This document shows positions 27,358 to 35,845 of a stretch of 64,000 nt of DNA, piece by piece. The notes beneath the pieces were generated by a model that was given only the letters and a program-made list of their open reading frames with translations, ran no database searches and had not been told where the DNA came from. Origin of the DNA: Ornithinibacillus bavariensis (GTDB lineage Bacteria; Bacillota; Bacilli; Bacillales; Amphibacillaceae). Every line of letters begins with the position of its first letter. Position 1 is the first letter of the stretch. The stretch spans positions 186,001 through 250,000 of the forward strand of contig NZ_BORP01000001.1 in assembly GCF_018333235.1 (NCBI RefSeq), in the 5' to 3' direction. The position numbers and the translations under genes are program-made.

Positions 27358-27531
27358 TTATTGTTTTAGTCGAAGTTTTCTTCGTCTTCTTGAATTGGAC
27401 TTTTCTTCTGTATTTTCTTCTATCTGTTCTTTTTTCTGGCTGTTAAAGGCGATGCGGTTCGAAATATAATATAATCCTTCCTCTAATAAAATGATTAATA
27501 TAATACCTAAAATAATTAGCCAATACCACAT
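27358..27531 (-). CDS. Small single-helix membrane protein (57 residues)
   Basis: An ATG at 27531 follows AAGGAGA at a good distance, and the frame runs 57 codons. The product starts MWYWLIILGIILIILLEE, one membrane helix, and ends in a charged tail with QKKEQIEENTEEK and a run RRRRK. Such proteins are common in Bacillaceae and often unnamed. I do not recognise the family. The clear ribosome site and helix-plus-charged-tail design argue that it is real. Confidence 0.7.
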   Translation of the reverse strand: MWYWLIILGIILIILLEEGLYYISNRIAFNSQKKEQIEENTEEKSNSRRRRKLRLKQ

Positions 27532-27673
27532 ATAAAGTTCTCCTTACTGAATATAAAATGATTCGTTAGTTTTCTTTATTTTACCAAAAGATGGAGGGAA
27601 ATAAAGTGAAACTTCCACCATAAAACAATCATATAGTATTTGTTAAGGATGTTGAACCTGTAAATTATTGTTA

Positions 27674-27702
27674 TTGACTTCTGAAAGAAAGCGCTTTATT
27701 AT
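27674..27702 (+). promoter_or_regulatory. Promoter of the rbs operon
   Basis: TTGACT (27674-27679), 17-base spacer, TATTAT (27697-27702). Transcription should begin close to 27709, inside the first RbsR-like operator. Confidence 0.8.
27686..27699 (+). promoter_or_regulatory. cre-like CcpA site in the rbs promoter
   Basis: AGAAAGCGCTTTAT resembles the catabolite-responsive element TGAAAGCGCTTTCA, with the central GAAAGCGCTTT exact. It fills the spacer between -35 and -10, so CcpA bound here would block RNA polymerase and give glucose repression of ribose use. Confidence 0.7.
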
Positions 27703-27704
27703 AG

Positions 27705-27720
27705 GTGTAACGGGTTACAC
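27705..27720 (+). promoter_or_regulatory. Palindromic operator 1 for RbsR
   Basis: GTGTAACGGGTTACAC is a palindrome (GTGTAAC-GG-GTTACAC) covering the expected transcription start. It shares TGTAAC/GTTACA arms with operator 2, 58 bases downstream centre to centre. LacI-family regulators such as RbsR bind such sites. Confidence 0.8.
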
Positions 27721-27760
27721 AAATTGAAATTGCTTTTAATTTGTGTTTATTTATTCACCT

Positions 27761-27780
27761 ATATGTAACCCGTTACATAT
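27761..27780 (+). promoter_or_regulatory. Palindromic operator 2 for RbsR
   Basis: ATATGTAAC-CC-GTTACATAT is a palindrome with the same TGTAAC/GTTACA arms as operator 1. It lies in the leader, 35 bases before rbsR, allowing DNA looping or a transcription roadblock. Confidence 0.8.
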
Positions 27781-27815
27781 AGTTCTTTACTAATAAAAAA
27801 GGCGGTTGATTTAGA

Positions 27816-28793
27816 ATGCCTACTATAAAAGATGTAGCTAAGATGGCTGGGGTTTCTGTAGCTACTGTGTCTCGAGTTATTAATAATAGTGGCTATGTAA
27901 ACGAAGTAACGAAAAAGCGTGTAGAACAAGCCATCTCTCAATTAAATTATCGTCCTAATAATGTAGCTCGTAGTCTTTTTCATGGTCGTTCTCAAATGAT
28001 TGCACTTTTAGTTCCAGATATAATGAACCCTTTTTTTCCAGAGCTAGCAAGGGCAGTTGAGGATTTTGCAAAGCTCAATGATTATACATTTGTACTCTGT
28101 AACACAGATGATAATCCAGAAAAGGAAATGCATTATATTTACGCATTAGAGCAAAAATCTGTAGATGGAATAATTGTTGTTTCAAGTACCGTTACAGAAA
28201 AAAGTCTGCAGGGGATCCATGTTCCAATAGTTGCACTTGACCGAATTGTTAGCGCGAAGCTTCCTTCAATAACGGTAAAAAACAGGGATGGCGCTAGACA
28301 GGCAGTGAGATATTTGAAGCAATTAGGGTGTAAAAGGATTGCTCATATTTGTGGTCCAGACAATGTTAGCAATACGAAGGAACGACTGGGTGGCTATATA
28401 GATGAAGTTAAAAATGAAGAGTGGTTTTTATCTAGTTACGTAGTATCTGGGGATTACCAATATGATAAAGCTATGGATGCAACGAAAAATCTATTAAAGA
28501 GTCATCCTGAAGTTGATGGTATATTCGTAGCTAATGATCTAATGGGAGTTGGTGTACTAAAGGCAGCCCAAGAATTAGGTCTTAAGGTTCCAGAGGATAT
28601 ACAAATCATCGGGTTTGATGGTATTTCTTTAGGAGAAAAAATTACGCCATCAATCACTACGATGAAACAGCCAATATATGAAATGGGTACTCGCGCTGCA
28701 CAACTATTAATACAACAAATAAATGAACCTAATCAACAGGTTCAACATGAAGAATATGAAGTTACCTTAGTCAAACGAGAATCAACTAAATAA
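27816..28793 (+). CDS. rbsR: Ribose operon repressor (LacI family)
   Basis: The 325-residue protein has the LacI helix-turn-helix and hinge at residues 1-60 (TIKDVAKMAGVSVATVSRVI, then NNVARSLFHGRS) and a periplasmic-binding-like effector domain. It heads rbsRKDACB, matching B. subtilis in gene order. Two palindromic operators and a cre-like site sit in front of it, so it should repress itself and the operon until ribose or a derivative binds. The ribosome site is AAGGCGG. Confidence 0.95.
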   Translation: MPTIKDVAKMAGVSVATVSRVINNSGYVNEVTKKRVEQAISQLNYRPNNVARSLFHGRSQMIALLVPDIMNPFFPELARAVEDFAKLNDYTFVLCNTDDNPEKEMHYIYALEQKSVDGIIVVSSTVTEKSLQGIHVPIVALDRIVSAKLPSITVKNRDGARQAVRYLKQLGCKRIAHICGPDNVSNTKERLGGYIDEVKNEEWFLSSYVVSGDYQYDKAMDATKNLLKSHPEVDGIFVANDLMGVGVLKAAQELGLKVPEDIQIIGFDGISLGEKITPSITTMKQPIYEMGTRAAQLLIQQINEPNQQVQHEEYEVTLVKRESTK

Positions 28794-28807
28794 AGGTGGT
28801 AATGACA

Positions 28808-29704
28808 GTGGTTAAGAAACCGAAAGTGACAGTGGTAGGAAGTATCAATATGGATTTAATTGTAAAAACGGGTAAAGTTCCTAATCAAGGTGAGACGGTT
28901 CTTGGGGATAGCTTTTCTACTCTTCCTGGTGGGAAAGGTGCGAACCAGGCAGTAGCTGCAGCCCGACTAGGATCCTATGTAAGCATGATTGGTTCCGTTG
29001 GTAACGATGAATTTGGTAAAAGCTTGATAAATATTCTGAAAGAAGAAGGAATAAACACGAATGGTATTTCTATTTCCGAAGACGAAGCGACTGGAATTGC
29101 AACGATTATTATTTCAGAGAATGATAATCGAATAATTGTAGCACCAGGAGCAAATCGGGGTGTAACCCCTTCCGTAGTAGCTTCACATAAGGAGTTAATA
29201 TTAGAGAGTGATGTCGTATTACTTCAATTAGAAATTCCGTTGGATACGGTTGTATATACTACAGAGCTTTGTAACGAGAATAATATCCCAGTAATTATTA
29301 ACCCAGCTCCATATCAAGCATTACCATCTAAAGTAATAAATTTAGCAACATATTTAACGCCTAATGACATCGAGGCAGAAGCAATTACCATGGATACGAT
29401 ACTTCATACCATTCAAGAGAAATTAATTATTACGAAAGGCGCGGATGGAGTTGCATTTTATCAAGGTAATGAAGAAGCTACTGTTCCTGGATTAACCGTA
29501 GAAGTAGAAGATACAACTGGTGCAGGAGATACCTTTAATGGAGCATTTGCAACAAAGTTTGGAAGTGGCGCTTCATTAGATGATGCAATTCTCTTTGCCA
29601 ATGCAGCTGCAGCTCTTTCCGTGACAAAATTTGGTGCACAGGCAGGTATGCCAACAGAACAACAGGTTAACGACTTTTTAAAGGAAAGGGATTTAGCAAA
29701 ATGA
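28808..29704 (+). CDS. rbsK: Ribokinase
   Basis: The product (about 298 residues) phosphorylates ribose to ribose 5-phosphate with ATP. GSINMDLIVKTGKVPNQGET and the GGKGANQAVAAARLG motif bind ribose; DTTGAGDTFNGAFA is the PfkB signature with the catalytic Asp. AAAGGTGG sits at 28792-28799, which places the GTG at 28808 at ideal distance; the ATG at 28802 is the alternative. It follows rbsR directly and overlaps rbsD by four bases. Confidence 0.94.
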   Translation: MVKKPKVTVVGSINMDLIVKTGKVPNQGETVLGDSFSTLPGGKGANQAVAAARLGSYVSMIGSVGNDEFGKSLINILKEEGINTNGISISEDEATGIATIIISENDNRIIVAPGANRGVTPSVVASHKELILESDVVLLQLEIPLDTVVYTTELCNENNIPVIINPAPYQALPSKVINLATYLTPNDIEAEAITMDTILHTIQEKLIITKGADGVAFYQGNEEATVPGLTVEVEDTTGAGDTFNGAFATKFGSGASLDDAILFANAAAALSVTKFGAQAGMPTEQQVNDFLKERDLAK

Positions 29705-30096
29705 AGAAAACAGGAATCATAAATCGTGACATTGCCACAATACTTGCTCATATGGGGCATACCGATAGGATTGTTATAGCTGATTGTGGATTACCAATTC
29801 CAGACCAGGTTCCCTGCATTGATTTATCGTTAAAGCTTGGGGAACCAAGCTTTACAAATGTTCTAGAAATAGTCCTTGAGGATATGGTAGTTGAAAAAAT
29901 GACGCTAGCACAAGAAATCAAAATAAACAATAGTGCTTTACATGATAACCTAATAAATAATTATTCAGCTATCAATATTGACTATATCACCCATGAAGAA
30001 TTAAAACAGCAATTAAGTCATGTAAAAGCCATCATTCGTACTGGTGAAGCAACTCCATACGCAAATGTGATTCTCCAATCTGGCGTCTTATTTTAA
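29701..30096 (+). CDS. rbsD: D-ribose pyranase
   Basis: The 131-residue protein interconverts the pyranose and furanose forms of ribose, giving the furanose form used by ribokinase. [22 protein letters not shown] (start) with the catalytic His, DCGLPIP, and the terminal [13 protein letters not shown] are family signatures. It overlaps the end of rbsK (ATGA). Confidence 0.95.
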   Translation: MKKTGIINRDIATILAHMGHTDRIVIADCGLPIPDQVPCIDLSLKLGEPSFTNVLEIVLEDMVVEKMTLAQEIKINNSALHDNLINNYSAINIDYITHEELKQQLSHVKAIIRTGEATPYANVILQSGVLF

Positions 30097-30116
30097 ATGA
30101 AAGGAGCAAGGGTCTT

Positions 30117-31619
30117 ATGATGGTTACACCTTTAGTTGAAATGGTTGGGGTGAGTAAATCCTTTTCTGGTAATCAAGTCCTTCATAATGTGCAATTCGAA
30201 GTAAAAAAAGGTGAGATTCATGCACTTATGGGAGAGAACGGAGCGGGAAAATCAACGCTTGTTAAGGTATTAACAGGAATCCATGAACGTGATAGTGGAC
30301 AAATAAAAGTAAATGGTGGGGAGGTTCATTTCACCAATCCCAAGCAGGCAGAGGCTAGAGGAATTGTCGTCATCCATCAGGAATTAAATATTATTCCACA
30401 TTTAACAGTTTCGCAAAACATGTTTCTTGGCAAAGAGCTTACTTATGGGCGTAGTGGTATCCTAAACCACAGGAAAATGAAAGCCCTAACAGAGGAGAGC
30501 CTGCAGAAATTAGGAGTTACTAATATTTCTCCAGATGACATTGCTGGAGACCTATCAGTCGGAAAGCAGCAAATGATTGAAATTGCTAGAGCTCTAGCAA
30601 CAAATGCAGAATTAATTATTATGGATGAGCCGACAGCCGCACTGACAGAGAGGGAAATTGCGAGCTTGTTTGAGGTTGTAACAGATTTAAAAAGGAAGGG
30701 TGTAGCTTTCGTCTATATTTCCCACAGAATGGAAGAGATTTTCCAAATTTGTGATCGAATTACTATACTTCGAGATGGGGAGTATATCGGCACAGAAAAT
30801 ATAAGCGATACTTCCTTTGAGCAAGTTGTCAAAATGATGGTTGGACGTGAACTTGGCGAGCGCTTTCCTGCAAGGAAAAGTAAGATAGGTAATATTGTCT
30901 TTGAGGTAGATAACTTATCAAGCAAGGATGGTACATTTCATAATGTAAGTTTTACTGTTAAAGAAGGAGAGATTCTTGGAGTTGCAGGCCTGATGGGTGC
31001 TGGCCGTACGGAAGTAATGGAAACCATTTTTGGTTACCGTAAAAAAGATTCAGGATCTGTAAAACTAAATGGTAAGGAATTAAAGATGAGACATCCTAAT
31101 GATCTAATTAACGCTGGGGTAGGATTTATTACCGAGGATCGAAAATCAAAAGGATTGGTTTTAGGATCATCTATTCGTGAAAATATTGCACTTGTTAACT
31201 TAAAAACTGTATCGCAAAAAGGAGTAATCTCTAATAAAAAAGAAAGAGATTTAGTAGAAAATCTTATCGAACGCTTACATGTTAGAACAACTGGAAAAGA
31301 ACAAGAGGTCAAGTCACTAAGTGGTGGAAACCAACAGAAGGTAGTTATAGCAAAATGGCTTGGTATCAATCCAAAGGTTCTTATATTGGACGAACCAACT
31401 AGGGGTGTTGATATTGGTGCCAAGAAAGAAATTTATTCTATTATTAATGAATTAACAGAGCATGGTGTAGCAATCATCATGGTTTCTTCGGAATTACCTG
31501 AGATTCTTGGTGTTAGTGACCGAATCATGGTTTTGCATGAAGGAAGTGTAACCGCCTTCATAGATCGGGAAGACGCTGATCAGGAGATTATTATGCTGGC
31601 AGCTACTGGGGGGAATTAG
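30117..31619 (+). CDS. rbsA: Ribose ABC transporter, fused ATPase
   Basis: The 500-residue protein contains two ATPase domains. The first (residues 5-240) has Walker [10 protein letters not shown], the signature [15 protein letters not shown] and Walker [11 protein letters not shown]. The second (about 250-495) has a divergent P-loop (GLMGAGRTE), the signature [15 protein letters not shown] and [12 protein letters not shown], as is normal for sugar importers of the RbsA/MglA type. It powers RbsC. Two ATGs lie in a row (30117, 30120) after AAGGAG. Confidence 0.96.
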   Translation: MMVTPLVEMVGVSKSFSGNQVLHNVQFEVKKGEIHALMGENGAGKSTLVKVLTGIHERDSGQIKVNGGEVHFTNPKQAEARGIVVIHQELNIIPHLTVSQNMFLGKELTYGRSGILNHRKMKALTEESLQKLGVTNISPDDIAGDLSVGKQQMIEIARALATNAELIIMDEPTAALTEREIASLFEVVTDLKRKGVAFVYISHRMEEIFQICDRITILRDGEYIGTENISDTSFEQVVKMMVGRELGERFPARKSKIGNIVFEVDNLSSKDGTFHNVSFTVKEGEILGVAGLMGAGRTEVMETIFGYRKKDSGSVKLNGKELKMRHPNDLINAGVGFITEDRKSKGLVLGSSIRENIALVNLKTVSQKGVISNKKERDLVENLIERLHVRTTGKEQEVKSLSGGNQQKVVIAKWLGINPKVLILDEPTRGVDIGAKKEIYSIINELTEHGVAIIMVSSELPEILGVSDRIMVLHEGSVTAFIDREDADQEIIMLAATGGN

Positions 31620-31622
31620 AAA

Positions 31623-32558
31623 ATGAAGCGATTCATAACGAATAATATTTCCATTTTAGGTCCTTTTATCGGACTAATTGTCTTTTCTATTATTCTAGGA
31701 ATCTTTAGTGATAGTTTTTTTACATTTGATAACCTATTAAACTTATTACGACAAATTTCAGTTAACGCTCTAATTGCCTTTGGTATGACATTTGTCATTC
31801 TTACAGCTGGGATTGACTTATCAGTTGGTTCTATCCTGGCGTTAGGTAGTGCGTTGACAGCTGGGCTGTTAACGAGTGGAATGGATCCAATTTTAGCTAT
31901 TATTATTGGATTATTAATCGGATTTGTTCTAGGGGCGATCAATGGGCTAGTCATCACCAAAGGTAAGGTTGCACCCTTTATTGCTACACTCGCTACGATG
32001 ACGATTTATCGTGGAGCAACATTAGTGTATACAGATGGTCGACCTATTACTGGGTTATCGGATAGCTTTAGTTTTCAAATGATTGGTAAGGGGTATGTCT
32101 TCGGCATTCCTTTTCCTGTCATACTTATGTTAATCGCATTTGCTATTTTGTACTTTATCTTACGGAAGACCGTATTTGGAAGGCAAGTCTATGCAATAGG
32201 TGGAAATGAGGAAGCGGCGATATTATCAGGAATTAAGGCAGACCGTGTAAAAATATGGGTATATTCTATTACTGGTATGCTGTCTGTACTTGCTGGAATA
32301 ATCTTAACAAGTCGCTTAAATTCAGCTCAGCCAACAGCTGGATCGAGCTTCGAGCTTGATGCTATTGCAGCTGTAGTTATTGGTGGTACAAGCCTGATGG
32401 GAGGGAAAGGAAAAATAGTAGGTACATTAATAGGTGCTCTAATCATTGGTGTAATTGACAATGGTTTAAACCTATTAAATGTGTCATCCTTCTATCAACA
32501 GATTGTGAAAGGGGGAATTATATTACTAGCAGTTTTACTAGATAGACGTTCAAAATAA
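31623..32558 (+). CDS. rbsC: Ribose ABC transporter permease
   Basis: The 311-residue membrane protein has eight to ten helices. ALIAFGMTFVILTAGIDLSVGS and AVVIGGTSLMGGKGKIVGT are the conserved permease segments of the RbsC family. It begins three bases after rbsA ends. A small hairpin (TGGATG/CATCCA, 32570-32586) lies between it and rbsB. Confidence 0.96.
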   Translation: MKRFITNNISILGPFIGLIVFSIILGIFSDSFFTFDNLLNLLRQISVNALIAFGMTFVILTAGIDLSVGSILALGSALTAGLLTSGMDPILAIIIGLLIGFVLGAINGLVITKGKVAPFIATLATMTIYRGATLVYTDGRPITGLSDSFSFQMIGKGYVFGIPFPVILMLIAFAILYFILRKTVFGRQVYAIGGNEEAAILSGIKADRVKIWVYSITGMLSVLAGIILTSRLNSAQPTAGSSFELDAIAAVVIGGTSLMGGKGKIVGTLIGALIIGVIDNGLNLLNVSSFYQQIVKGGIILLAVLLDRRSK

Positions 32559-32623
32559 TTCGTTAGTAATGGATGAATAACATCCAAAAATAATAAAAAA
32601 GTCATTTTTAGGAGGAATTTCTA

Positions 32624-33568
32624 ATGAAAAAAATGCTTAAAATGTTTGGTTTAGTTGCAATCTTAGTAGTAGCATTAGCTGCATGTTCTACAGACAAGCC
32701 TGGCTCAGATGATTCAAGCTCTAACAAAGCAAGTGATAAAGGTGACAAAGAGGTGAAAATTGGACTTTCTGTATCAACATTAAACAACCCATTTTTCGTT
32801 ACACTTCGTGATGGAGCACAGGCTGCTGCAGATGAAGCAGGATATAAGCTCATTGTTTCCGATGCACAAGATGATCCATCTACCCAGCTAGGTGATATAG
32901 AGGATTTGTTACAACAAGATATCGATGTCTTATTAGTAAATCCAGTTGACTCTGATGCGATTGCATCTGCTGTTGAACTAGCCAATGAAAAGGGTGTTCC
33001 AGTAATTACGGTTGATAGAAGTGCAAATGGTGGAGAGGTGGTTACACACATTGCTTCTGATAACGTTGCTGGTGGAGAAATGGCAGGAAAATTCATCACT
33101 GAAAAACTAGGTGATGCAGGTAATATTGTAGAACTAGAGGGTATTCCTGGAGCATCTGCTACTCGTGAACGTGGAGAGGGCTTCCATAATATTGTGGATA
33201 ATGCAGAAGGACTACAAGTAGTGGCTAATCAAACAGCAAATTTTGATCGAACAGAAGGTTTAACTGTAATGGAAAATATTATTCAAAGTACAAAAGATAT
33301 TCATGCAGTATTTGCGCATAATGATGAAATGGCGCTTGGAGCACTTGAGGCGTTAGAAGCAAAAGGATTACTTGAAAATGTAGTAGTTGTTGGTTTTGAT
33401 GCAACGGACGACGCTGTAGCAGCAGTTGAAGAAGGAAGATTAGATGCAACAATTGCTCAACAACCAAAATTAATTGGAGAAAAAGGAATTGAAGCTGCAG
33501 GCAAAATCATTAATGGTGATACAGTAGAAGAATTTATTCCTGTTGAGCTTGAATTAGTAACAAAATAA
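32624..33568 (+). CDS. rbsB: Ribose-binding lipoprotein
   Basis: The 314-residue protein has a lipoprotein signal peptide with lipobox ALAAC (Cys21), a Ser/Asn/Lys-rich linker, and a periplasmic-binding fold of the ribose type (KIGLSVSTLNNPFFVTLRDG, INPVDSDA-like VNPVDSDAIASAV, VVVGFDATDDAV). It delivers ribose to RbsAC from the outer membrane face. AGGAGG before the ATG gives it strong translation, as expected for a binding protein needed in excess. Confidence 0.96.
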   Translation: MKKMLKMFGLVAILVVALAACSTDKPGSDDSSSNKASDKGDKEVKIGLSVSTLNNPFFVTLRDGAQAAADEAGYKLIVSDAQDDPSTQLGDIEDLLQQDIDVLLVNPVDSDAIASAVELANEKGVPVITVDRSANGGEVVTHIASDNVAGGEMAGKFITEKLGDAGNIVELEGIPGASATRERGEGFHNIVDNAEGLQVVANQTANFDRTEGLTVMENIIQSTKDIHAVFAHNDEMALGALEALEAKGLLENVVVVGFDATDDAVAAVEEGRLDATIAQQPKLIGEKGIEAAGKIINGDTVEEFIPVELELVTK

Positions 33569-33578
33569 CGATAGATAA

Positions 33579-33613
33579 ATACCAGGTCAACATCTCTTGA
33601 CCTGGTATTATTA
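33579..33613 (+). terminator. Terminator of the rbs operon
   Basis: ATACCAGGTCAA (33579-33590) pairs with TTGACCTGGTAT (33597-33608). The T-tract is interrupted (TATTATTAT). It lies between convergent genes and may serve both. Confidence 0.8.
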
Positions 33614-33628
33614 TGATGAATCTAATGT

Positions 33629-34732
33629 CTATCCCCAAACTTCTTTGGCAACTTCAGCAATAAACTTTAATTTTTTCCATTGCTGTTCCTCGGTCAATTT
33701 ATTTCCATGATGTGTCGAAGAGAATCCACATTGCGGACTAAGTGATAATTGCTCTAGCGGGACATATTGAGCTGCTTCTAGGATGCGTTTTTTAATGGAC
33801 TCTTTATCTTCTAATTCACCAAACTTTGAAGTAACCAGTCCTAATACTACTTGTGCACCGCCAATTGGGATATGCTCTAGTGGCTTAAAATCACCCGAGC
33901 GATGGTCATCATATTCTAAGAAAAATCCACTCACCCTTTCTTTAGCAAACAAAGTAGGAGCAATATGTGCATAGCTTCCTTCAAAGGCCCATCTGGATTC
34001 ATAATTTCCCCGACATAAATGGGTGGTCACATATAAATCTTCAGGCTTATCCTCTAATACGCCATTGACGACTCGGAGCGCTAAATCAATTAATTCTTCA
34101 CGTGTGAGACCGGGCTCATAAGCTACTAAACTTTCAGCATTTAAGCCTGCAATATAAACATCATCTAACTGTAGGTAACGTACACCAATATCATAGAAAG
34201 CTTTTATTGCATCACGATAAGCTAGGATAATGTCATTAGCATATTCTTCGACTGTAGGATAGATTGCTGTATTTCTTATTCCTCGGTGAAATAGTTGGTT
34301 CGGGCTAGGTATTGTTTGTTTTGCCACTGCTCGCCCTGCAACAATTTCATTAAAAACCTTGAAATCCTCTAAAAATGGGTGTTCATGGTTAAAGGATATT
34401 TTTCCAATATTACGGACATCGTAGGGGTCGGTTTCTATTCCTTGGAAGGGTATTCCGCGTTCAGGAACATACCCCTCAAGGCCATTTAAATTTTCAAGAA
34501 AATCAATATGCCACCAAGAACGGCGAAATTCACCATCTGTTACAAGCTCGAGTCCGACCTCAATTTGTTTTGCTACAATTCGTTTAAGCTCCTGTGTTTC
34601 TATTTCTCGCAGTTTACCTTTGGTAATAATTCCATTTTTAAATTCTTCTCTTGCCTTTAATAGATTTTCCGGACGCAGTAAACTACCAACATGATCAGCC
34701 CGAAATGGTACTTTAACTAATCTATCACTCAT
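33629..34732 (-). CDS. yxjG: MetE-like (cobalamin-independent) methyltransferase, YxjG/YxjH family
   Basis: The 367-residue protein corresponds to the C-terminal catalytic half of MetE. DHVGSLLRP begins the barrel; YLQLDDVYIAG, THLCRGNY and the terminal LSLSPQCGFSSTHHGN hold the zinc ligands His/Cys/Cys-like residues and homocysteine-binding residues. It should transfer a methyl group to homocysteine; the donor for YxjG-type enzymes is uncertain. It is the second gene of a SAM-riboswitch operon, as YxjG and YxjH are in B. subtilis, and lies 22 bases after the cyclase-family gene. Confidence 0.9.
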   Translation of the reverse strand: MSDRLVKVPFRADHVGSLLRPENLLKAREEFKNGIITKGKLREIETQELKRIVAKQIEVGLELVTDGEFRRSWWHIDFLENLNGLEGYVPERGIPFQGIETDPYDVRNIGKISFNHEHPFLEDFKVFNEIVAGRAVAKQTIPSPNQLFHRGIRNTAIYPTVEEYANDIILAYRDAIKAFYDIGVRYLQLDDVYIAGLNAESLVAYEPGLTREELIDLALRVVNGVLEDKPEDLYVTTHLCRGNYESRWAFEGSYAHIAPTLFAKERVSGFFLEYDDHRSGDFKPLEHIPIGGAQVVLGLVTSKFGELEDKESIKKRILEAAQYVPLEQLSLSPQCGFSSTHHGNKLTEEQQWKKLKFIAEVAKEVWG

Positions 34733-34754
34733 TCTTTTTCCTTCTCTCTATAAG

Positions 34755-35504
34755 TTATGGTAATAAAGCAAATGATCGTACAGGAAATCCTGATGCTTCT
34801 TTAGCCTTTGGTACAATATTAAAAATAACTGCACCTTTTGCAGGTAATTTGTCCAAGTTAGTTAGTAGCTCCACTTGATATGTATCCTGTTCTAGAACAT
34901 AATACTCTCCTAAAAGTGCACCATTCTTTCTGTAATCTATTGCAGAGTCAGTATCAAATGTTTCATGTCCAACAGCTTTAATATTCCTTTCCTCGAATAG
35001 AAACTTTAGTGCATCTAGTCCCCATCCTGGTGCATGAGCAACACCATTTTCGTCTTTGTTATTGAACAAATCATGGTTTGGCCACCGCTTGCTCCAGTCG
35101 GTTCTTAAGGCAACAAAACTACCTGCTTCAATTTGCCCGTATGTTGATTCGAATTCAAGAACATCAGCTACGGAAAGTGTGTAGTCATTATCCATAGAAG
35201 CTTCTTTTGACCTATCAATTACAACGAGTGGTAAAACAAGCTCCTTCAATTCCAGGTCTTCAAGATAGCGTTTATTTCGGACAAAATGTATAGGTGCATC
35301 TAGATGTGTACCATATTGACCTGGAAACGTAAATTGTTGGGCAAAGAATCCTTCATCATGTGTGAATAAAGTTTTAAACTCTGCTGATTCAAAAGCTGAG
35401 AAGTGTGGGGATTCAGGGCCAAACGTATGAGTCAAATCTACCCATTCTTTTTCTTTCAGTACTTCAATTACTTTTAATAATTCATTTGTAGCTTGAAAGC
35501 TCAT
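34755..35504 (-). CDS. Cyclase-family (kynurenine formamidase-like) metal hydrolase
   Basis: The product (about 249 residues) carries the cyclase-family metal motif as YGTHLDAPIHF, the HxGTHxDxPxH type, plus VDLTHTFGPESPHF at the N-terminus and VGHETFDTDS later. Members hydrolyse amides or lactone-like bonds, for example N-formylkynurenine. The ATG at 35504 is used because AGGTGATT lies just upstream; a GTG at 35513 overlaps that site. It is the first gene behind a SAM riboswitch and precedes a MetE-like gene, which points to sulfur amino acid metabolism rather than tryptophan breakdown. The substrate is unknown. Confidence 0.85.
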   Translation of the reverse strand: MSFQATNELLKVIEVLKEKEWVDLTHTFGPESPHFSAFESAEFKTLFTHDEGFFAQQFTFPGQYGTHLDAPIHFVRNKRYLEDLELKELVLPLVVIDRSKEASMDNDYTLSVADVLEFESTYGQIEAGSFVALRTDWSKRWPNHDLFNNKDENGVAHAPGWGLDALKFLFEERNIKAVGHETFDTDSAIDYRKNGALLGEYYVLEQDTYQVELLTNLDKLPAKGAVIFNIVPKAKEASGFPVRSFALLP

Positions 35505-35534
35505 CTTAATCACCTCATCCTATATTTTTTAAAA

Positions 35535-35566
35535 CAAAAAACCTCTTCTTAAAAATAAGAAGAGGT
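35535..35566 (-). terminator. Expression-platform terminator of the SAM riboswitch
   Basis: On the minus strand ACCTCTTCTTA pairs with TAAGAAGAGGT across a T-rich loop (35541-35566), followed by TTTTTGTTTT. Its left arm can also pair with GATAAGAAGAG at the 3' side of the aptamer P1 (about 35588-35598), giving the antiterminator. Confidence 0.92.
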
Positions 35567-35590
35567 GAATAAACTTCATGAATCTATCTC

Positions 35591-35693
35591 TTCTTATCTT
35601 CAAGCGTTACACTTCTGGAATTGGCACAGTACTCGTATGAGTCCGCTGCCGAGGCTTCAAAGGGCCAGTCCCTCCACCTCTCTGGATAAGAAA
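35591..35693 (-). promoter_or_regulatory. SAM-I riboswitch (S-box) aptamer
   Basis: The minus strand reads CTTATCCAGAGAGGTGGAGG, then GGGACTGGCCC, GAAGCCTCGGCAGCGG, a GTACTGTGCCAATTCCAG segment, and ends GCTTGAAGATAAG. These are the conserved S-box blocks in order. P1 pairs TTCTTATC (35691-35684) with GATAAGAA (35598-35591). It should shut off the cyclase/MetE-like operon when SAM is plentiful. Confidence 0.97.
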
Positions 35694-35719
35694 TATTTCG
35701 ATATAAAATTGTTAAAATC

Positions 35720-35748
35720 AATTTACACATGTTTTATTATATTGTCAA
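35720..35748 (-). promoter_or_regulatory. Promoter of the SAM-riboswitch operon
   Basis: On the minus strand TTGACA (35748-35743), a 17-base spacer and TAAATT (35725-35720). Transcription would start about 20 bases before the aptamer. Confidence 0.75.
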
Positions 35749-35845
35749 TACCCTATAGTTCGCAAATTATAAAAATGTTGATGAATCAGAATCAATATAC
35801 TGTTATGATGGATGTAGAAAATTTTTACATAAGGTTGGTGAAACA

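Noticed and set aside
29461-29760. 99-codon minus-strand frame inside rbsK/rbsD
   Set aside because: It is antisense to two well-conserved genes and has no features of its own.
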